DNA from: Pseudanabaena sp. Chao 1811
GTDB lineage: Bacteria; Cyanobacteriota; Cyanobacteriia; Pseudanabaenales; Pseudanabaenaceae
Assembly: GCF_027942295.1 (NCBI RefSeq)
Contig: NZ_CP101416.1
Coordinates: 2,962,501-3,026,500 of the forward strand
Length of the DNA stretch: 64,000 nt
Direction of reading: 5' to 3'
Of this stretch, positions 58,716 through 64,000 are shown piece by piece (positions within the stretch are counted from its first letter, which is position 1; each line of letters begins with the position of its first letter). The notes below the pieces were generated by a model. That model was not told the DNA's origin. It saw nothing but the letters and a program-made list of their open reading frames with translations, and did not search any database. The position numbers and the translations under genes were made by a program.

Positions 58716-59579
58716 AGAATCTATCTTCTTGGCGATAATGTTTAATTAACTCACCTTACGCAGATAGAAAGCGTCCGAAGAAACGAGTGAGAATGTATAC
58801 TGGAAATAGGTTTGAGAGTAATTGCTTTGCCGAAACCAAGCTAAGACTAAGAAAGAAGATAAAACCATGAAGACGAACATGTTAGATCTTTATAGTGACT
58901 ATCTAATTAGTTCTTTTGGAGCAACAACTGCAACAGGATTAGCCAAACTATTGAAGGGAGACATAAATCATGACGAAGTGACGCAATGGCTGGCGCACAA
59001 AGAAAGAACATCAGCCGAATTTTGGGTAAAAGTAAAACCGTATGTACGGAAAATTGAAAGTGAAGAAGGAGTCCTAATCATAGATGACAGTATCGAGGAG
59101 AAACCCTATACAGACGAAAATGCTCAAATCTGTTGGCACTATGACCACAGTAAAGATCGGCAAGTAAAAGGGCTCAACTTTTTGACAAGCCTGTATAGCA
59201 ATCAAGATATAGCAATACCAGTGGGGTATCAGCTAATTAGCAAGACCGAATATTATGTGAACAAAAAGACAGGAAAACCAAGCCGTAGGAGTGAGAAAGG
59301 GAAAAATGAATATTTTCGAGAATTAGTTGCCCAAGCGGTGCTAAATCAAATCCAGTTTTGTTATGTCCTCAATGATAGTTGGTTTGCTTCAGCCGAAAAT
59401 ATGAGATTCATCCAAGGAGAGCAAAACAAAGACTTCATCATGCCCTTGAAAGGTAATCGGAAGATAGCATTGAGCAAACAAGACAAAGCCCAAGGCAAGT
59501 ATGTGCAATTAGAAGCAGTGAATTTAGAGGACAATATCAAGAAAGAGATTTATCTTGAAGGAGTTAAATTTCCCTTAGC

Positions 59580-60906
59580 GAGACTGTCAAGTAAAATGTG
59601 TAAAGTCTAGAAGCTAGACGTGGAGACGATCCTCGAAGAGGATGGCAAAGCGATTAAGAGCAGGTTTCCAATCACGAATCGGCATCGTCCACTTCTTCGA
59701 GATATTCCGCATTGCTAAATAAACGAGCTTGAAAGCAGCATCATCAGAGGGAAAAATCTGTTGGGATTTAATCACCTTCCGCAAACTACTGTTCATCGAC
59801 TCAATCGCATTGGTGGTATAAATCGCCCTGCGAATCTCGGTCGGGAAAGCAAAGAAGGGGATAATGTTTGCCCAATGACTGCGCCAAGACTTGGAGATTG
59901 ATGGATATTGCTTGTCCCACTTTTCAGCAAAGAGTTCGAGATTAAACTCAGCCTCCGATTCCGTCGCCGCGCTATAAATAGCCTTGAGGTCAGCACAAAC
60001 TTGCTTGCGTTGTTGCCAAGGTACAAAAGCGACCGAGTTTCTGACCATGTGGACAATGCATAACTGCACCTGAGTTTTAGGAAATACCGTCTCAATCGCA
60101 TTAGGGAAACCAGTCAAGCCATCGACACAGGCAATCAAAATATCTTTGACCCCACAGTTGTGAATTTCGGTGAGTACTGACAACCAGAATTTCGCACCTT
60201 CATTCGGAGAAATCCACATACCCAGTAATTCCTTGTACCCGTCCATATTCACGCCCAAGGCAAAGTACAAGGATTTGTTAATCACTCTGCCATTGTCTCG
60301 GACTTTGATGACTAGACAGTCCAGAAAGACGATTGGATAGACTGCTTCAAGGGGACGGTTTTGCCATTGCTTCACCTCGTCAATTACTGCATCTGTAACA
60401 TTGGAAATAAGTGTTGGTGATACTTCAACACCATACATTTCTTGCAACTGGGCTTGAATATCCCTGACACTCATACCTCGTGCGTAGAGAGCAATGATCT
60501 TTTCATCTAGTCCTGACAAGCGACTTTGTCCTTTCTTCACCATCTGCGGTTCAAACTCCCCTTGCCGATCTCGGGGGACTGCGATTTCGGCTACGCCAAA
60601 GTCACCTTGCACTTTTTTCTGGCTATAGCCATTGCGACTGTTGGTTTGTCCTTCTGGTCTTGGTTCGTGCTTACCGTATCCCAGATGGGTTGATAGTTCT
60701 GCTTCCAAGGCTCTCTCCACCAACGCGGTTGTCAGTTGTTTCAGAATGCCTCCTTCTCCGAATAGGTCAGGTGGTGTTTTACATTCTTGCAGCAATTCGT
60801 CGAGCAATTCTTTGCGTATATTCATCAGTTTTAGTGTTGGTAATTGTGTGTCTAGATCATCTCTCTGTATATATCCCAGACTTTACACACTTCACTTTAC
60901 ACTCTC
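59580..60906 (-). mobile_element. IS256-family insertion sequence, complete, 8-bp target duplication
   Basis: 1327 bp. Terminal inverted repeats of about 28 bp with five mismatches: left GAGACTGTCAAGTAAAATGT, right (reversed) GAGAGTGTAAAGTGAAGTGT. Flanked by the direct repeat CCCTTAGC (59572-59579 and 60907-60914). Complete and apparently intact. Confidence 0.94.
59614..60825 (-). CDS. IS256-family transposase
   Basis: 403 residues, full length. Family marks: [35 protein letters not shown], the DDE region with [15 protein letters not shown] (Asp), [15 protein letters not shown] (Asp), and [25 protein letters not shown] with the catalytic Glu. It moves by copy-out, paste-in. The frame is intact and the ends are good, so it may still be active. 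Confidence 0.95.
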   Translation of the reverse strand: MNIRKELLDELLQECKTPPDLFGEGGILKQLTTALVERALEAELSTHLGYGKHEPRPEGQTNSRNGYSQKKVQGDFGVAEIAVPRDRQGEFEPQMVKKGQSRLSGLDEKIIALYARGMSVRDIQAQLQEMYGVEVSPTLISNVTDAVIDEVKQWQNRPLEAVYPIVFLDCLVIKVRDNGRVINKSLYFALGVNMDGYKELLGMWISPNEGAKFWLSVLTEIHNCGVKDILIACVDGLTGFPNAIETVFPKTQVQLCIVHMVRNSVAFVPWQQRKQVCADLKAIYSAATESEAEFNLELFAEKWDKQYPSISKSWRSHWANIIPFFAFPTEIRRAIYTTNAIESMNSSLRKVIKSQQIFPSDDAAFKLVYLAMRNISKKWTMPIRDWKPALNRFAILFEDRLHV

Positions 60907-61279
60907 CCCTTAGCGCTAATTAAGCAAGTCTTCGTAAACGAAGATCACAGTATTGGTATTCTCTATCTAGTCACTAGCGACCTAACAATCACCTACAAGC
61001 AAATTACAACAATCTACCGTAAACGCTGGAAAGTTGAAGAATATCACAAGTCTTTGAAGCAAAACGTTAGTCTATGCAAATCACCGACCAAGACAGTTGA
61101 TAGTCAAGCCAATCACTTCTTTGCTGCTTTGTGGGGATATGTGAAATTGGAGGTTCTCAAACTTAATTCTAAACTCAATCATTTTGCTCTCAAATCCAAG
61201 TTATATATCAAGGCTTTGCAGCAATCTTACTTGGAATGGCACTCCCTGAAACCTTTTTAGACTTCTGCGTAATATGAGT

Positions 61280-61492
61280 AATTAAATTATGCTGATCAAA
61301 TGCTTTTTTGCTAATCTTTTTTTCAAGTTTATTCATGTTCTCCCCAATTGCGACTAACATCATTGCAATTCCATCTAGTCGATCCAGTCCATTATCATCA
61401 CACAGAAAGTCTTCAGGCGAGTTGATGTCTGAAAATCTTCTCTCAATTCTTCTAATTGCTTCCTCAATTTCAAGGAACAACTCTAGAAGCAT
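61280..61492 (-). pseudogene. DUF86 (HEPN-type) protein, truncated by insertion
   Basis: About 71 N-terminal codons: MLLELFLEIEEAIRRIERRF and then SDINSPEDFLCDDNGLDRLDGIAMMLVAIGENMNKLEKK, the typical start of DUF86/HEPN ribonucleases of HEPN/MNT toxin-antitoxin pairs. The catalytic RxxxxH region would come after the break and is absent. The frame runs 23 codons into the insertion sequence before a stop at 61208. The expected MNT partner upstream is missing; IS630 DNA starts there. Confidence 0.82.
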
Positions 61493-61816
61493 TGTCCGGC
61501 TGATTTAGCTGCGGATTTATTCTTGATTAACCGTGTGATTACTGTCATTGGTCAAGACAATAGCTCTACCCATACCTCTAAGGCGGTACAACTCAAAATT
61601 CCTGAGTGGGAACGTAAAGGCTTATTTTTATTTCAATTGCCTACCTATTGCTCTGAGATGAATCCCATTGAATTGGAGTGGTTGCATTTAAAGCGTGACC
61701 ATCTTTCTGGACAAATGTTTGACTCTGAGGATTATTTATTGTGGGGTATCGAAGATACTCTTTTTTCCCGTTACGATTCTCTTGGCTTTGATACTTCTTA
61801 TTTTGAGTTTTCGTAA
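61493..61816 (+). pseudogene. IS630-family transposase, C-terminal fragment
   Basis: The C-terminal DDE part: VITVIGQDNSSTHTSKAVQL (second catalytic Asp) and FQLPTYCSEMNPIELEWLHLKRD (catalytic Glu in NPIE). The N-terminal two thirds are missing; the exact left boundary near 61493 is uncertain. The last codons are cut by the IS66 element: without it the frame would end Glu-Phe-Ser-Tyr-Ala and stop. Beyond IS66, TTATGCCTAGCTACTTAA (63241-63258) may be its terminal repeat. Confidence 0.85.
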
Positions 61817-63232
61817 TTGCTCAACCTAAAGCAAGCAATGATTTGAGAGGATTCAAAGCGATAAGAATCGACTCAAAAGCAGAGAAGCCTTGTCTTTTTC
61901 CAGTATTGACAATCGAGCGAACAGCCGCAAATAAGTCACGTCCCCAATCAGAGCGAAACCCATTCGTAACTTTTCTAAAAATGAGACTCCAACGCAAAGC
62001 CTGTTCGCTAGAGTTATTAGTCGGTGGGATCGTGGGGTCATCCAAAAACAGAAATAAGTTTTCTCGTAACTCCAGATAACGTTTCTGTAATCTCAGTCCA
62101 TCTTCTTGAGTGGGTAACAGAGAGAGAATACTGTCGAGATCTCGAAACAATCGACATCGGTATTGGTAACGGGTAGAGTCAGCTAAATCCGACCATCGCC
62201 TTCGCAGCACCAAAGCTCGTAGCAGCAGTTTTTTCATCCTGCCAGAGAAAATATGGTCTCCTGCATCAATTCCATACTGACAATCTCTGAGTTGATGGGC
62301 AAGACAAACTTGCCATGCTGTCGCTGGATTGGTCTTTTGGGCGCTAAACAAATCTGATACCCATACCTCTGGTTGATGCTCTGCCATTACTTCGGTGATG
62401 ACATCTCCACCTCTAGAAGGTCGGATGATATGAAAACATACTTGCTCATTCTGGAATACCCATTCCCATTGATTTTTGCCATTAACCCTTGCACTGGTTT
62501 CATCACTGCATACTAATCGAGATGTCCTCAGAGCTTGGATTATTCCTGATACTTCAGATTCTAGTTGTCCTTTTACTCTTGTTAAGAGGTTGGAGATTGC
62601 TCCTTCCGATATTTTTAACCCAAATACTTCGCTCAGCATTTGCTGCATTCTTCCATAGCTTATCCCGTGACTGTATCTCATCGTTGTCACTAGCGCGGCG
62701 ATTCGATCTCCAAAGGGACTTCCTACTTCAAGACCTACGGGTACTGCTGCGATTTGTTCCTGTCCGCAATGCTCACACTTGCATCCATACCTTTCGATTC
62801 TAGTCACGATTGGCTTGATTGGTGGTATGTCGATCTTGTCGTATCTTTCCAGTAATACTTGTATTGACTCGCTAATCTCTTTCCCGCATTCTGTACAACT
62901 TTTCACGGTTGCTTTGATTGTTTGGTCTGGATTTTCACTCAGTTGACGACCTCCTCCGTCTCTACCTATGCTTCCTGCTCGTTTGCCTTCTATTTCTTCT
63001 GGATTATTGATTTCGGCTTTAAATCCTTTGGCTGGTGGCAAACTTGAGTTCTTTGCGGTCTTCTTTGGTTTCTTTTCTAGCTGTTTCTGTAGTTTTTGTA
63101 GTTCTTCCCATAACTTCACTATCAAAGCTTCTTTTGCCTCGTCTGTTAGTTCTTTTAGGTTGGGTAGTTCCTTCATTTCTTTAATTTATCAGCTTTTGCC
63201 TTTTTGTCAATTTTCCTATGTTGAGCTATTAC
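61813..63232 (-). mobile_element. IS66-family insertion sequence, 8-bp target duplication
   Basis: 1420 bp. Inverted ends GTAATTGCTCAACCTA (61813-61828) and TATGTTGAGCTATTAC (63217-63232; 14 of 16 match). Flanked by the direct repeat GAGTTTTC (61805-61812 and 63233-63240). Only the transposase gene is present; no tnpA/tnpB accessory genes of larger IS66 elements. Confidence 0.9.
61821..63176 (-). CDS. IS66-family transposase
   Basis: 451 residues. N-terminal leucine-zipper-like helix (LWEELQKLQKQLEKK), low-complexity SSLPPAKGFK, a zinc-binding part (CTECGKEI; YGCKCEHCGQEQIA), and the catalytic region SRLVCSDETSARVNGKNQWEWVF (Asp), EVWVSDLFSAQ (Asp), VCLAHQLRDCQY and TNNSSEQALRW with the catalytic Glu. 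The frame is intact. Confidence 0.93.
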   Translation of the reverse strand: MKELPNLKELTDEAKEALIVKLWEELQKLQKQLEKKPKKTAKNSSLPPAKGFKAEINNPEEIEGKRAGSIGRDGGGRQLSENPDQTIKATVKSCTECGKEISESIQVLLERYDKIDIPPIKPIVTRIERYGCKCEHCGQEQIAAVPVGLEVGSPFGDRIAALVTTMRYSHGISYGRMQQMLSEVFGLKISEGAISNLLTRVKGQLESEVSGIIQALRTSRLVCSDETSARVNGKNQWEWVFQNEQVCFHIIRPSRGGDVITEVMAEHQPEVWVSDLFSAQKTNPATAWQVCLAHQLRDCQYGIDAGDHIFSGRMKKLLLRALVLRRRWSDLADSTRYQYRCRLFRDLDSILSLLPTQEDGLRLQKRYLELRENLFLFLDDPTIPPTNNSSEQALRWSLIFRKVTNGFRSDWGRDLFAAVRSIVNTGKRQGFSAFESILIALNPLKSLLALG

Positions 63233-63641
63233 GAGTTTTCTTATGCCTAGCTACTTAACTGTAGTTAGAAATCGATAATTTAGAAAGATTGAGATTCCGA
63301 CTTTATTCTCTATAAGCCATTTTGTAGACCACAAAAAAATCGGAGATATGAACCTCGACAACTCGCTTTTAATTTAAAAATAGTGAATAAACTCGCTACA
63401 AACGCAGCAAAGTGGAACTTACTGCCCATCTATGCGATTAACTGTCTAAAACTTGGTAAATCTCACCCCTGCTTGAAAACTTATTCTAAACTTTACAGAA
63501 ACAAAAAACGAAAAGCAAGTCCTTAAATCAATACGATTTGTGTCGAGTTTTTAGATGTATGATTTTTAAATAAGAAGGCTATACTTTTAACTCTGTCAAA
63601 AAAATGGTGATCATAATGGTGATCATTATGTAACAGGGGTT
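63233..63641. other. About 400 bases without a gene, between IS66 and DUF29
   Basis: Starts with the IS66 target duplication and the possible IS630 end, then A/T-rich sequence with a direct repeat of ATGGTGATCAT (about 63604-63630) of unknown meaning. No gene or hairpin recognised. Confidence 0.5.
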
Positions 63642-64000
63642 TTAAACATTTTGGATGCCAATAGGAAAGTTCTCATCAAAAATTTGTTCAATAGAATAAG
63701 GACATTCTTTTGGTAAATCCTTGGGTTTAAGACGAGTTTCTTTTTCTGCAAGAACTAAAGCTAACTCAAAGCCATCAGTGATCGCTTCCGATAGATAGGA
63801 CTTTAGGCTAGGATTTTTTCGGATTAGTTTTTTTATTTGAATTCTTTGCTCTTTGATGGTCAGTCGCCAACTTTTACCGCGCAACCTCGGCTGCAAATCC
63901 CACTTAATCAAATGCCCCAACAAAATTGCTAAACTATTTTCCAACTCAGACCTTTTTTGGCTCCCCAAAGCTTCAATTTCCTCAGCTAAATTTTCTATAT
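63642..64000 (-). CDS. DUF29 family protein, N-terminus beyond the window
   Basis: The minus frame is open to the window edge: IENLAEEIEALGSQKRSELENSLAIL, then LIKWDLQPRLRGKSWRLTI, NPSLKSYLSEAITDGFELAL and the C-terminal CPYSIEQIFDENFPIG. This is the same family as the gene at 43311, with which it shares most motifs. About 119 residues are visible, so 30-40 N-terminal residues lie outside. Function unknown. Confidence 0.9.
   Translation of the reverse strand, partial: IENLAEEIEALGSQKRSELENSLAILLGHLIKWDLQPRLRGKSWRLTIKEQRIQIKKLIRKNPSLKSYLSEAITDGFELALVLAEKETRLKPKDLPKECPYSIEQIFDENFPIGIQNV

Larger units (their letters stand above)
58867..61260 (+). pseudogene. Transposase of the IS4/IS701 superfamily, interrupted
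   Basis: The first part (58867-59579) starts MKTNMLDLYSDYLISSFGAT and has catalytic Asp in LIIDDSIEEKPY and VLNDSWFAS. The second part resumes at 60915 and ends at 61260, with the Y-(2)-R-(3)-E-(6)-K signature YRKRWKVEEYHKSLKQ. Removing IS256 and one 8-bp duplication restores one frame (Phe-Pro-Leu-Ala-Leu-Ile-Lys-Gln), so the gene was intact when IS256 arrived. Confidence 0.9.
58749..61279 (+). mobile_element. IS4/IS701-superfamily insertion sequence, split by IS256
   Basis: Imperfect 16-bp terminal inverted repeats: ACTCACCTTACGCAGA (58749-58764) and the complement of ACTCATATTACGCAGA (61264-61279). A/T-rich flanks TTTAATTA and AATTAAAT allow a short TTAA-type target duplication, but this is ambiguous. 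The element carries one transposase gene that is cut by IS256 (59580-60906). It truncates a HEPN (DUF86) gene at its right side. Confidence 0.82.

Noticed and set aside
60632-60923. Plus-strand frames antisense to the IS256 transposase
   Set aside because: Shadow frames over the 5' part of the transposase and the element end; no protein-like features.
1-64000. GCGATCGC (HIP1) octamers as a special signal
   Set aside because: Very frequent, but this over-representation is a general feature of many cyanobacterial genomes and lies mostly within genes here.
1-64000. CRISPR arrays, tRNA or rRNA genes
   Set aside because: No regularly spaced direct repeats with unique spacers and no tRNA T-arm pattern or rRNA-like sequence was recognised; the repeats present are inverted and dispersed.

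Overview
The window is chromosomal DNA of a cyanobacterium. Evidence: very frequent GCGATCGC (HIP1) octamers, an SLH-domain OprB-type porin, a GuaB3-type IMP dehydrogenase homologue, a lipid-A-disaccharide-synthase-related protein of the cyanobacterial type, DUF4359, DUF29, Uma2 and XisH/XisI proteins, and N-I/Liv-type amino acid uptake genes. The overall style (moderate GC, scattered genes, many short palindromes) resembles Pseudanabaena and relatives; that genus guess is an inference. No rRNA, tRNA or CRISPR array was recognised.

Layout. 1-5.6 kb: end of secA, convergent tatC, small secreted or membrane proteins, xthA and bolA. 5.6-11.5 kb is an accessory region. An IS1-family element, itself split by an IS4-family element with an intact 5-bp target duplication, lies between two genes that have each lost their 5' part (an NTF2/DUF4440-like gene and xisH). 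It is followed by xisI, an orphan MNT nucleotidyltransferase whose HEPN partner is missing, and a large pentapeptide/membrane/coiled-coil protein with a probable internal translation start. 11.5-26.3 kb is housekeeping: SRPBCC protein, trpF, GerMN protein, nagZ-like gene, lipoprotein methyltransferase, dacB, LpxB-like gene, cysQ-like gene, obgE, a CDF metal exporter, Uma2, an SH3 protein and hisZ. 26.3-40.5 kb: ABC exporter with a coupled micro-ORF, SLH porin with a polyproline protein, trmN6, VOC protein, phosphatase-like protein, purE, a hydrolase, a PBP-like protein, livF and an FGE-like fusion. 40.7-57.9 kb: nadC, an Hsp70 paralogue, livG, a PEP-CTERM-like protein, an L,D-transpeptidase, livM, guaB3, a three-gene receiver/GGDEF operon, pyk, an ATP-grasp protein, two further response regulators and proA. 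57.9-63.3 kb is an insertion-sequence graveyard: a VIT/CCC1 pseudogene, an IS4/IS701-type element split by IS256 (8-bp duplication), a HEPN (DUF86) gene cut by that element, an IS630 fragment, and an IS66 element with an 8-bp duplication. The window ends inside a DUF29 gene.

The most striking window-wide signal is not a gene. More than thirty intergenic palindromes have long, often perfect stems (up to 28 bp) and nearly always a loop of exactly three bases closed by GC...GC (for example GC-GAA-GC or GC-AAA-GC). Several share conserved flanking modules while their stems are unrelated in sequence but still perfectly self-complementary, so both arms appear to change together. They often contain the stop codon of a neighbouring gene. 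Together with MITE-like repeats and nested insertion sequences, they show that much of the intergenic space is made of mobile or copied hairpin DNA.

How the genes work together: nagZ-like, dacB, the L,D-transpeptidase and the PBP-like protein act on peptidoglycan. livF, livG and livM would form one ABC importer although their genes are spread over 9 kb. The 49.5-51.6 kb operon links receiver domains to c-di-GMP synthesis. secA and tatC supply the two main protein export routes.
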